A stretch of 64,000 nucleotides of DNA. It comes from Nannobrachium achirus. Its lineage: Eukaryota > Chordata > Actinopteri > Myctophiformes > Myctophidae. The stretch covers positions 16,819,940 through 16,883,939 of the forward strand of contig OY997652.1 of the NCBI GenBank assembly GCA_963921795.1, in the 5' to 3' direction. Position numbers and translations under genes: made by a program. The notes under the pieces were generated by a model, which saw nothing but the letters and a program-made list of their open reading frames with translations, was not told the origin of the DNA and ran no database searches. Shown here in pieces: positions 39,577-50,400 of this stretch (position 1 is the first letter of the stretch; each line of letters opens with the position of its first letter).

Positions 39577-40662
39577 ATGTTTCACTGGACGATACATCTG
39601 AAAGGAGGACATATGAATCAATGCCACGCTGCTGTGGAAGTTGGACACAAGCTGTACTCATTTTGGATGTACTGGTTTTATAACAAGGACACGTTTGACA
39701 TTGAGTTTGAAGTCCACATCCTTAACACGTTGTCCTTGCGTTGGAGGAAGTTGCCCTCAGTGACAAATGGAAGTCTCTTGACTTTCTCCACACGTTTAGC
39801 TTATGGCCACACAGCTGTGCGGGTAGAAGAAATTGTCTACATCTGGGGAGGATCGTTTCCTTACATCAATGTGCTTTATGCCTTTGATGTTGACACCCAC
39901 AGCTGGTTCAAACCCACTATTTCTGGGACTATTCCAGGATCTAGGTACCACCACTCAGCTTGTGTCCTGGAGAAGGTCATATATGTGTTTGGAGGATACG
40001 CCAGGTTGACTGTATTTAATAATGACCTGTACAAGTTGGACACCACCGCAATGGTCTGGTCTTTAATTAACACCAGAGGCACAACACCACCTCCTTCAGT
40101 CAATCACTCTGCCACCATCATCGGAACAAAGATGTTTGTATTTGGGGGCATAGGGGGCCAGGGGAAGACCAACAACAACAGTGCAGTGTTTGACACCGAG
40201 ACCAACTGCTGGCTGAGCATGCCTTCTGGACACCTCCCATGTGGACGTGCTTTTCATTCAGCCTTTGCCTACAATGGAGAGCTGTACATATTTGGTGGCT
40301 GGAGCCGCTGGAACAATGACTTGCAACAGATAAATGAAACACCCATCTTCAATGATCTGTGGAAATTCAGTTCAGAGACCTTTTCCTGGAAGCAGCTTCA
40401 GCCCAAGGGGAAAAGCCCCTGTGGGATGTATGGGACGTCATGTTCCATGGTGGGAGATTGTATCATCATCCATGAAGTACACACTGGAAACCACCTCGGG
40501 CTCACTGCTACTGACCTGTACATCCTAGACTTAAATCCCAGCCTGAAGATGTTATGCAAGCTAGCAGTCATCCAGCATGATCTGGAGAAGTCTAAACTCC
40601 CACATGACATCATGTGGGAACTGGCAACCATGACAGCAACAAACAGAAAAAGAAAGGCGTAG
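39577..40662 (+). CDS. KLHDC3-like kelch protein, intronless retrocopy with intact frame
   Basis: A single 361-codon frame starts at ATG 39577 (MFHWTIHLKGG, matching the KLHDC3 start) and ends TAG-adjacent at 40662. It follows KLHDC3 along its length: YAFDVDTHSWF, GSRYHHSACVL, YVFGGYARL, NGELYIFGG and LPHDIMWELATMT. KLHDC3 is a six-blade kelch propeller that serves as a CUL2 ubiquitin-ligase receptor; the BC-box-like SLKMLCKLAVI is kept. The first blade has lost its GG (SFWMYWF) and the last has HEVHTGN in place of an FGG strand. The parent gene has introns, so lack of any intron points to retrotransposition. No poly(A) tail or target duplication is evident. Intact length suggests a young copy or retained function. 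Confidence 0.75.
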   Translation: MFHWTIHLKGGHMNQCHAAVEVGHKLYSFWMYWFYNKDTFDIEFEVHILNTLSLRWRKLPSVTNGSLLTFSTRLAYGHTAVRVEEIVYIWGGSFPYINVLYAFDVDTHSWFKPTISGTIPGSRYHHSACVLEKVIYVFGGYARLTVFNNDLYKLDTTAMVWSLINTRGTTPPPSVNHSATIIGTKMFVFGGIGGQGKTNNNSAVFDTETNCWLSMPSGHLPCGRAFHSAFAYNGELYIFGGWSRWNNDLQQINETPIFNDLWKFSSETFSWKQLQPKGKSPCGMYGTSCSMVGDCIIIHEVHTGNHLGLTATDLYILDLNPSLKMLCKLAVIQHDLEKSKLPHDIMWELATMTATNRKRKA

Positions 40663-40795
40663 CCCACCACACGCACGTGCACCCCCATTCAAGTCAAAGG
40701 GGAAAATTAATGAATATGGAGGAGTACAGTAAAATAAAGTCTGGAAGTCCGGGCAAATGTTTTTTTTTTAATCTAGAAAGAAATCTTGCCATTTT

Positions 40796-40967
40796 TGCCA
40801 GACCCATGAAATGGGTAGGCCTACATAAGCAAATGTCGGTCTGTCCCTTTTCTATATAAAGGGTATATATGATGATGACATGATGATGACATGCCTACAA
40901 AAGGCATGATGTCATAAATGATGATGACAGACAGGGGGTCTGGCACAACCAGGTTGACCTGGTCTAG
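40796..40967 (+). mobile_element. Helentron-like non-autonomous element, copy 2
   Basis: It matches the 32197-32540 element at both ends: TGCCAGACCCATGAAATGGG at the left and the ACCAGGTTGACCTGGT hairpin plus CTAG-T at the right. The central ATGATGACATG repeat is shorter. It lies 134 bp after the kelch retrocopy. Confidence 0.7.
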
Positions 40968-41339
40968 TTTTTTATGATTAGTATTTTTATTAACTTTTTA
41001 CACAATTTTCAACACAAAACATACACATCCAAACACATAACATGAAAAAATAAAAACAAATACAACAACAAGAAATTAAAACAATAATACCCGGTTCAAG
41101 CACACAGAGGCAATTGGAGCACCACAGTTAAACCAACACGTTGCTGAAATTGTATACCAGTAGGTATGTCTCGCCCACAAGCTTAGAACGCTTCAGAGTC
41201 CCGCAATATGAAGATGGTAGTGACCCCATTTCAGTTCATAAAAGTCCATCCTATCATGTAGCCTATACGACAGTCTCTCATATGAGGATAGTTGGCCTAC
41301 TGCATTGACCCAATGAGACAATGCTGGAAGAGATTAAGC

Positions 41340-41649
41340 TTTCCAGTCAGAAATCTTGCCATTTTAATTTTCCCCATTCAAGTCTTTGGGGGAAATTAAT
41401 TCACTCAGGGCTCAGGGTGTACCCTCATGCCGGGCGTTGTTTTTTTTTTCTCTGGTTTTTCCATGTTTTTCCCGGGTTTCTACGGTTTCTTTTTTACCTG
41501 CAGTCCTTGAAAATATAGTGGCCCTCTCCATCATCAAAGTTGCCCACCCCTGCTGTAGCCTGTACTCCTCAGTGTTTTGCCGTAGCATTGTGTGTGTGTC
41601 TGTAGCCTGTAACCTTGACTTAAATCCTAGTCTGAAGACGTTATGCAAG
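41340..41649 (+). pseudogene. Scrambled duplicate of the klhdc3 retrocopy 3' region
   Basis: Positions 41617-41649 encode DLNPSLKTLCK, the BC-box segment of the kelch copy. About 240 bp earlier (41349-41404) AAATCTTGCCATTT and CCCCATTCAAGTC repeat words found just after the 39577-40662 gene. So pieces of the retrocopy end and its flank were duplicated out of order. Confidence 0.5.
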
Positions 41650-41729
41650 CACGACCACCGCTCACTTCACATTGGGTATGATTGTTGTTACTATAGCAGC
41701 TGATGAAATATCCTGGGCAATCATTTCTA

Positions 41730-42150
41730 TTTTTGAGCGGTGCAAACCGCTCCTATATTTCACTTTTGGTTTATTTAGCTAAAACATATTAGCACGGGAC
41801 GATTCTTTCATTCTTCATCGATTGGCTAGTTGATTAACTAAACATTAGAATGGACCAATCAGAAACCATTCTAACCATAACCACGTGTTAGCCAAACAGA
41901 CCAATCAAACGCTGTGTTGTTCATGCCAATTTAGATCTGTCTTAGCCAATCAAAATCCCGCTGTGTCCATGATGTGTTGTGCGTAAAGGCCAGGTTGTTT
42001 GTCTGACCTCCTGTCTGTTTTCCCTCTTGTCTCCCTCTTGCTTTATAACCCTGAACTTCAAACCGAGCTTCAAGCTAGTGTTGGCTGGGTCTGGGTGTAT
42101 CCTGGGATCCAAGACAGCGACCACACTACATTACACTTGCAGGTTATGGT
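41730..42150 (+). other. Possible LTR-like segment
   Basis: Three CCAAT-type words (ACCAATCAGAAACC, ACCAATCAAACG, AGCCAATCAAAAT) precede TTTATAACCC, an arrangement like a retroelement promoter. GAGCGGTGCAAACCGCTC at 41735-41752 is a palindrome. No paired copy or primer-binding site was found, so the call is weak. Confidence 0.25.
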
Positions 42151-42590
42151 CACTTCCTAATGCTTTGTATTGCCTACGCACCTGTAACAGCGAAAGTCTC
42201 GATTATTATTATTACAAAACATTCATTAACCACTTCTTCAGCCCTGGACTTTTACTTAAAGGAGTAGTTCACCCCCAAAATGACTTTTCTTCTATTGATT
42301 ACTCACACCATAGAGACTTGCGTTCAATAATATTTGTTGCATTCCTAACACAAAAAAATGATTATAGTAAATTTAGCCCCATTGATTCCGGATGGAGACC
42401 CGAATCATTTTGGTTCCCCATCCGGAATCAATTTCTTGTAATCATTTTTTTGTCTTAGGTATGTGACAAATACAAAAAAATATTATTGAAATCTCCATGG
42501 CATGAGTAATCAATAGGAAAAAAAAAGTCATTTTGGGGGTGAACTACTCCTTTAAGTAAAACATTTCAGTATCTCTTCCACCACAGCTTT
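42151..42590. mobile_element. 440-bp repeat with TTAA MITE, copy 2
   Basis: It is nearly identical to 31009-31449, including the MITE core at 42256-42555. It directly precedes the second kelch fragment. Confidence 0.85.
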
Positions 42591-42642
42591 TTTTTCCATT
42601 CAAACCTTTATTTATTCTCGCAAAACATTGAGGTTGCCCAGA

Positions 42643-42897
42643 ATGAAAAGCCCCTGTGGGATGTATGGGACGTCATGTTCCATGGTGGGAGATTGTATCA
42701 TCATCCAAGGAGTATACAATGGAAACGACGTCAGGCTCACTGCTACTGACCTGTGCATCCTAGACTTAAATCCCAGCCTGAAGATGTTATGCAAGCTAGC
42801 AGTCATCCAGCATGATCTGGAGAAGTCTAAACTCCCACATGACATCAGGTGGGAACTGGCAACCATGACAGCAACAAACAGAAAAAGAAAGACGTAG
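42643..42897 (+). pseudogene. Partial copy of the klhdc3-like retrocopy (C-terminal 84 codons)
   Basis: From KSPCGMYGTSCSMVGD to the stop it matches the 40401-40662 part of the intact copy with few changes, and the frame stays open. There is no upstream kelch sequence, so it cannot make a propeller. Similarity begins abruptly at AAAAGCCCCTGTGGG. Confidence 0.8.
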
Positions 42898-43359
42898 CCC
42901 ACGGTGGGCTACGACTATGGTGCGGAATATGATGTTGACTATGTTAATCACTACTAGTACCTTGTCCGGGGTGTGCACAGTATATGAGGAATTGAATCTC
43001 TCATATACTGTATACCGTCACGGTAACCACACTTGCAATTTCCAATCGCATCTTTCTAGCTCTACATAGTTCTAGTCTATATAGTCATTATAAGACCACC
43101 AATTAAAATAGGGAACATTTTGTTTACTGACAATTACAAAACACAAGTTCTTATCTTTTCCATAATAACTTGCTTTAGGCTTAAATGCCTGAATCATTAT
43201 TTTCAGAATGAATGTTCAATGGAACTTTATCCATTGTCATAAGACATGCTCATTCATTTAATAAGAAAAATATTGCGAAACAATTAACATTAACAATGAT
43301 AGTAGTATAACAATGCATCTGGGGTAACCCATCAACGTCCAACTACATTGTTAGCCGCT

Positions 43360-45475
43360 GATGCGCCGTTCTATATCCTAATAGTCCAGTTATGAGACGT
43401 TTACACAGGAGCACAGTTCAGCTATTAAAACTCAGCATTGTTTATTGATTACACAGGAGTATTTCCCAAATCATGAATATATGAACAGCAAATGCATAAA
43501 AGTAACACAGAATACAAGCCTCTATTTTGCGATGTTTTAAGTCGCTCCACGACAGACAGGAATCAGTGTCCAGCCAAAACGAGCTTGGCTGCCCACCGGA
43601 GAATTCTGAGGAGTTCCTTATCTAACCAGTCTATATATCATTTCAGTCCAGCATGTGTGCTGAGCGGCCCTTCTTTCTCTGATTGGCCAGTAGTGCTCAG
43701 CGCACACTCTAAAGAGATATGGTTGTTTGAGGCTTAAAGGAATAGTTCACACATTTTAGTGCAATTTGATAAGGAATATACGCCTTGGTTGTGTGGGTGT
43801 GCGGTGGGTCTCTCAGAGAATACAACGGCCCTACAGGTCTAATCATAAAAAAAGACCTCCAGCTTACGGCTAAATCCTGAAGGGTCCCAGGTTTGTGGTA
43901 CAACATTGTGACGGTTGCCTATAGTAAACTTGGATTTGTGCTGTTTTCACATTGAGGACAATGATTGATAATGTTGTTATTGACAGGTGCATTCGTGACC
44001 CTGTCAATAAGTTCACCCATGGTGCGGTGTCTCCCTGTACTTTGTTAGTTATTCGATGATGGGGTGGACAAAACTATGTGCTCTATGAGTTAAACGAAAT
44101 AATATATTTATACATGTGCCATGCCATTACTGGCATGTCAAGGAGGGAGGTATAAAGATACAATATTCCCCAGCTATAAATATTTTAATTGGGGCAAAGA
44201 ATAACAAGTCTTGTTATTCGCTTGTATGTGAGTCATAAAAGGGGGGGTTAAACTTTTTGCTTTCCTGTAATCTTTTAGTGCCTACTTTCTCGTTATATCA
44301 GTAGATAATACAGCCTTGTTGTTCCTCTGTCCATATTTTTTGGTTTTGTTTTTGTTAAGTATTACAGTACAGCTGGAGTTTGTAGTCCCGGATATATAGA
44401 GGACCAGAGAGGACATGGGGGTTAAAAGAGTTCAAGTTCACAGTCTATTGCCGTTTTTAACATAGTGACACTCCTCACTCATCGCATCACATTTTGTCAC
44501 CCCTATCATAGTAATAGCACCTAAAGATGCCGCTGAACAAAACAATGGCTCAAACACTCTCTAGACTTATACATGTTATCTCTGATCAAGGAGGGGCAAT
44601 ACACAATGTCCAGTCCCCTTTGCACATGGATCTCACATACACACACACACACACACCCACACGCACACACACCAAGTCCTGGTGTGGAGGATACAAGGAG
44701 GGGGATGGGTCTAGCTGTGTTCTCTGGAAGGGAACCCTTATTTATTTTGTCTCAATGCCATGTAAAATATTAAAGTGTCAATGGGTGATATTTTGGAATA
44801 TTGGGGTACGGAATCCAATCTAGGGACCAGCACGTGACCCGTCTGTCTCGCTGAAGATGCAACGAAGAAAAATATATTCAATGTTACACATTTAGATGCA
44901 AATTTTATTCTGTAAAGCTTGTAAAGGAATCTGTGGGACCAACCCAAATGATGACCTAAGATTTAGCACAACAATGTTATTGTTCAATACTCAGCATGTT
45001 ACATGACATGATAAAACTGTGTTCAACATTTTAAACTGGGTGATCACTAAGAGTGATCAAGGAGGGATTAATGTGTAAAAATGTGTGAACTATTCCTTTA
45101 AGCCTCAAACAACCATATCTCTTTAGAGTGTGCGCTGAGCACTACTGGCCAATCAGAGAAAGAAGGGCCGCTCAGCACACATGCTGGACTGAAATGATAT
45201 ATAGACTGGTTAGATAAGGAACTCCTCAGAATTCTCCGGTGGGCAGCCAAGCTCGTTTTGGCTGGACACTGATTCCTGTCTGTCGTGGAGCGACTTAAAA
45301 CATCGCAAAATAGAGGCTTGTATTCTGTGTTACTTTTATGCATTTGCTGTTCATATATTCATGATTTGGGAAATACTCCCGTGTAATCAATAAACAATGC
45401 TGAGTTTTAATAGCTGAACTGTGCTCCTGTGTAAACGTCTCATAACTGGACTATTAGGATATAGAACGGCGCATC
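43360..45475. mobile_element. 2.1-kb foldback with ~400-bp inverted arms
   Basis: Left arm 43360-43757 and right arm 45077-45475 are inverted copies with very few differences. Read on the plus strand the right arm starts TGTGTGAACTATTCC, has CCAATCAG, ATATATAGAC and AATAAAC in LTR-like order, and ends GAACGGCGCATCA, so each arm could be an LTR of TG...CA form. The 1.3-kb interior has no transposase or retroviral reading frame I can see. No target duplication is apparent. Either a foldback transposon or two LTRs in opposite orientation would fit. Confidence 0.75.
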
Positions 45476-46200
45476 ACCACACTGAGAGGGCATCTTGGTA
45501 CAGTTTGATGATAGTCCGACTCCTAAGAAACATCCTCCCCTGCTTGATGAAAATGGAAAACTACTTCAGCAGGTCTCCAAACCATCTGCTGGCTCTTCAA
45601 ACTAGGCACTGGAAAACTCATCCTCTGTCTGTCAGACCAGGAAAGATGCGCATGCATGAAACACAAAGCCAGACAGACCAAGATAGAGAATGAACTCCTC
45701 CCATACAAGCCTTTTCAGTATTATAGACGACAAGTAACAAATGAACAGCAGAATAGCAGTACATCATTCTGGTCAGGGAAATAAACTGGTAACCTGGAGG
45801 TCAAAATCACAGGTCAGGTGGGGAGCTGTTCCATGCCCTTAAGCCAGATTGCTTCAGTAAATCTCCATCTCAGTACAAATGGCTCACATGTCAAGAGTGA
45901 AGCAGCTAAACATCCAGCGTTTTACTAAATTACTGTATGTCATACCACCAGCCAGGCACAGTTAGGACCAGAGGCGGCCCCAAGGGGGTGCTAGCGGGGC
46001 GATTGCCCAGGGCGCCACTTTGCGGGGGCGCATGAAGAAGAAAAAGAACAAAAAAAAAAAGTAGGGTGACGGCCCTGCAAACACTCCTTGTCTGTTTACC
46101 AGACCGAATACAACAACACCCCCTGGTGGTAAGATAAAGGTGTGGTGACCGTGACCCACATATACAGACTGTGAGAGACACAGGAGTACTGTGCCTTTAA
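45476..46200. other. Unassigned stretch between foldback and nup155 remnant
   Basis: A 90-codon open frame at 45421-45693 overlaps the foldback arm and has no match I recognise. Positions 45967-46056 (AGGCGGCCCCAAGGGGG) look like a hAT-type terminus fragment. No exon is evident. Confidence 0.35.
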
Positions 46201-46235
46201 TAGATATGGAGGAGAAGACATATGAGATTCCCCTC

Positions 46236-46580
46236 AGCCATCACAGCTCCAAGCAATGTTGGACCCATGTTTAGCTCTCCTTTACCAGGTAAATATCACA
46301 ACGCTGGAGGTGTTTTGCTGAAAATGTATGATGGCAAACGGTATAATTGGCTGGAGGGGAGCTTTGAGGCCTTACCTTTGATGATAGGTCACCCTATCTA
46401 AGCCTTTCTCTTTCTTTCCTCAGGTGTTTTACCTACACTTCTAATGACACCTTTTGTGGCTCAGGCTGCAACCCCCATAACTTCTGGTGCTGCCCCGATC
46501 GCATCGATGTCAGCTGTCCCAGAGGTGGTTTTCTCAGGAAAACACAATGGCATCAGTGTCTACTTCACCCGTATTCTGGG
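46236..46580 (+). pseudogene. nup155: nup155 mid-gene remnant (two exons)
   Basis: The first exon ends at 46288 (reading ...APSNVGPMFSSPLP); its start is uncertain, about 46236-46247. The second exon, 46424-46580, reads GVLPTLLMTPFVAQ to VPEVVFSGKHNGISVYFTRIL. NUP155 is a scaffold nucleoporin of the inner ring, and this part matches the end of its N-terminal propeller region before the helical domain. The second exon ends in phase 2 and should join an exon starting NIWDAS-like, which is absent from the following DNA. The upstream propeller exons are missing too. Confidence 0.75.
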
Positions 46581-46680
46581 GTCAGTTGTGTAACTAAACT
46601 GCGATTTATGGACTGATTTGGCACATTGGCATAAATTAACTATGCTATCTGGGTCATAATTTACATCTATAAAATGTACT

Positions 46681-46771
46681 AAACTAATGAAAACAGCCGA
46701 TCTACAAGCACACAACGCCTTGCGATATGCGAGGCGTTGTGTGCTTGTAGATCGGCTGTTTTCACTAGTTT
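46681..46771. repeat. Near-perfect hairpin where nup155 exons are missing
   Basis: AACAGCCGATCTACAAGCAC pairs with GTGCTTGTAGATCGGCTGTT. Several stem positions differ from the common form on both arms at once. The pairing extends into AAACTA/TAGTTT flanks. Confidence 0.85.
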
Positions 46772-46854
46772 TGTGCAACAGTCTTGTATGATGAAGCAGG
46801 GCTTTGCTTTACCAAAAGACATACACATTTGAAACTTGTGCCCGACAGTGACGA

Positions 46855-47062
46855 TATTTTAGTGATTATGTTGAGGAAAACGTTGAGATAATAGCCATTT
46901 TGGTTAGAACTGACTGAAAATAACTTTGTACTTCAAGTTTAAAATGATACTAAATATTTGTTCAAGTGTCCAAATATTATCAAATTATCTCGCGGCACCC
47001 CTGGACTGCCGTCGCGGCACCCCAGGGTGCCCCGTCACCCACTTTGAAAACCCCTGGGCTAG
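46855..47062. mobile_element. 5'-truncated hAT MITE fragment
   Basis: It matches the right two-thirds of the 10474-10796 element, from GAGGAAAACGTTGAGATAA to CACTTTGAAAACCCCTG. The left terminus is missing. The rest of 47063-47420 holds no coding sequence. Confidence 0.75.
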
Positions 47063-47423
47063 AGTATAATGATATGCACTCTCAACTCCGCCCCCCACAA
47101 CAACAGATAACCAACCACGCCTACATTTTAGATTTCTTTTCATAATCTGAATTCTCATAAAACAAATAAAGAGGCAGGGTTTTTCGCTCCTTTAAATGTT
47201 ATTAAAAAAATCTTACCGTACATGTATTTGGACCCGCACTTGTAAAATAAATGTAGATATAAAATGTAAAACATAAAATAAATTAATATTTTAAGAAAAT
47301 GGTGTCCATGGTTCTCAGGGGCACACTGTTCAGGTTATCAGTATAAATAAGCCTATACTGCTGTGTATTCCTTAATAACCTTTTTTCAAAATGAGGAAAT
47401 AAACACTGTGTTCTTGGTTGTAG

Positions 47424-50400
47424 CTCTATGGAGAGTTTGCTGACCATTTTAAGTTGTCGGAGTGCAAGTTGGCCATCATTCATTGTGCTGGACACTCGGA
47501 CCCAATTCTGGTGCACTCACTGTGGCAGGAGATCATGGAGAAAGGCATGTATAATCTCTAAAGTGTGCTTTCGCTGATTTTCGTTTTGTGAATCTCGTTA
47601 TTTTGTTGCCAAGAACATAGGAGGAGTCCATCATAACCGGTGCTGTAAACCCCTCACCAGCCTACTTAAAACATGTCATTTTATGTTGGCATAGGCTAGT
47701 GTTGGATTTTGAATAAAATTACATTTAGTTTTAGTATATTTGAGTCATCTCACAACGCATTGTGAGCTTGCAGATCTGCTATTTTCAGACTGAATCTGCC
47801 GGCCATTCCAGGACATATCCCAAACATTACGTTTATAATTCAAGTCAGTGGGCATTCCGCAGTACATGTGGAGAGCCGGGTTTCTATTTTCTGCTGCAGT
47901 GCTCAGATCCAGTCTAGAAGGCCGCCTACTGTATCCGGTCATTTGAAAACACACTGGCCTGCAGCCTCGCACACCGACTGTTTCTGTATCCCTTCTAAAC
48001 TGGATGGCTTGCAAAATGCAGAATGAGAAACCGTGGGCCAGGAAAGGACAGCACTATATTTTTTATAGCAGATCTACATGCTTACACCGCATCACTTACT
48101 CACTTTGTGAAGCTTGTAGATCAGCTATTTCCGCTGTTTTCAAGAAATGTGTTTAAAGTATAAAATGTCAGTAATCTGCCGCGTGCAGTTTGTGATTATG
48201 AAGCCTAAATGGCAAACAGAAATTAAGTTTGTATTTATATGTTCCAGTCTTCAATTTTAAAACAATTAAATTGTTAATCGCAATTATTTGTGTGACAATT
48301 AATCGTCAATTTAAATTTGTAATCGTGACAGCTCTATCATCGTGTGCGTATCCTGTGTTTCAGAGCTGGCTGACAGTGTAGCCATGAGTCCTGCAGACAG
48401 AATGAGGGCCCTCAATTTAAAACTGGTGTCGCTAGGAAAGATCTATGCTGGAACCCCCAGATACTTTCCTCTTGGTAAGTATTCAAACACCTATAGTTTT
48501 CCTTTCTTAGCTTGGAATTTAATGTATTATAGACCTGCTTCGAGTCTTCTGAATCTGTGTTTACTCATAGGACTGAACATGTATTGGGACTTCAGAGTCA
48601 TTGAAATAACTTTCGGTAGAAAGAATTTTCAAATATGCGTTTCTAAATGAATTTTCAACTAAACATCACTGTCATACTGTATGTAAAACCAAGAAATGCC
48701 AATTGCATTGTAGCTGAAAATCTCTGCATGTAAAATATTTTTTTCAGTGTTGGTTACTGTTAGTTACACCAACACTGTTTCTGTTAAATAGTTTTGCACT
48801 TGGATGTGAAGCATTTTTGGTGGTGCGTATGGTGCGTAAGATCACCATGTTCATTTAGTCAAATGGTACGACTACCCCAGGCAGTTACTCCCACACAACA
48901 CTAACCAAAACACCCACATGCTGCCAGAAGCAGATTCACATGATAGTGGATTGAAGGTGGATACACTTCTTGTCAGCTACGCGGCACACATGACAATGTG
49001 CGGTCGGTCACTCAGTGGCAAAGTTGAATTCCCATTACTTAGGTGCCGGCTATACGGAGCTGGATATTTCTGAAGCTAGACATTTCTTTGTGCGGTTGGG
49101 GCTTGCAGCCACACGAAGCTTGATATTTTCTGCCACGAAACTGGATATTTTTGAAACCGGATATTTTTGAAACCGGATATCCGATTCACTGGATCTGTGT
49201 AGGCATGGAACCCGGATATTTAAAGACTACTCTGTGTGTGTGCTTGTCCCCCTAGTGGAGGTCTGGGGACTCAGATTATTTTAGACCTAGATATCTTTGT
49301 CATGTGGACCTAGATATTTTTCTATGTGGATATCTGAAAAAACGGGAATATGGATATGAAATATCCAGCTCCGTCTGGCCTAGGCCTTAGAGATACTTCT
49401 TACCACAACCGAACTCTCTTGCAATACATTTGTGTTACTTCAGTCAAAGTAGCAGAGTTTATGCTCCATCTTGTTTTTATTTACATTTTCAGGGGTGAGA
49501 CCTGTCACTATGGTACAGCAGTACCATAGTCTCTATTAGTATACTAAAAACATTGACACAAATGATCTGTCTTTGTTCCTTAGAATTCCTAGTGAAGTTT
49601 CTGGAGCAGGAGGTGTGTAAGCTGAACTGGGACGTGGGCTTTGTCACACACACCATGCAGGAGATTGGAGTACAGTTGCCTCGCCTGCTGGAAGTCTATG
49701 ACCAACTCTCCAAAACACGGGTATTCCTGTCAAATCATCAGTCATTAGTAGTAGTTGTAAATTATAGGGCTGGGTGATATGGACACAATCAAATATTTTT
49801 TACCAAATAATACCTTAATATCATGACGATATTATGTTTGACGAAAACATATTTGTCTACTTATTAGCATATAACTACAATATCTAGTCTTGTATCATCA
49901 GATATAATTACATTACATTGTCTCATGTGGCATCATCATCTCTGACTCTTCATCTGCAGGATCCCTGTTGGCAACGTCTTAAGAAGCCCCTCCACCTGAT
50001 AGAGTGTATCCATGTGCTTCTCTCTGGATATGTGGATGACCCCAGTACAGTACCCACATATGACAGGTACTCATCACTCTCAAAAAGGGCAAAAACCTAC
50101 AGGACATGGCAGATTGAGAAATCACTTCCCATCTAAAATAATTAGTAATTATTAATCATTTGGCTGCTAACGTGTTAAAACAAGCTGTAGTTCTTCTTTT
50201 CTTAAATAGAGGCATAACCAGTTAAAGAGAGCAACAGTTAAAGAGAGGTGTGGCTTTACCATTGTGTTTGAAACAGGTTATGTTTCTAACAGTCTCCATT
50301 TGAGGAGTGTTTGTGTTCTCATCAAATAGATCCCACAGCTCCCTTAGTGCCATGGATTTTCTTTCCTTTTTCCCCTAACTCGGTTAATAAACACTTTCAA

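Noticed and set aside
43492-45343. Identical 81-codon readings on opposite strands
   Set aside because: They arise from the two inverted arms of the foldback; codon content and position do not suggest a protein.
45421-45693. 90-codon reading after the right foldback arm
   Set aside because: It begins inside the arm and shows no motif; a retroelement internal fragment is possible but unsupported.
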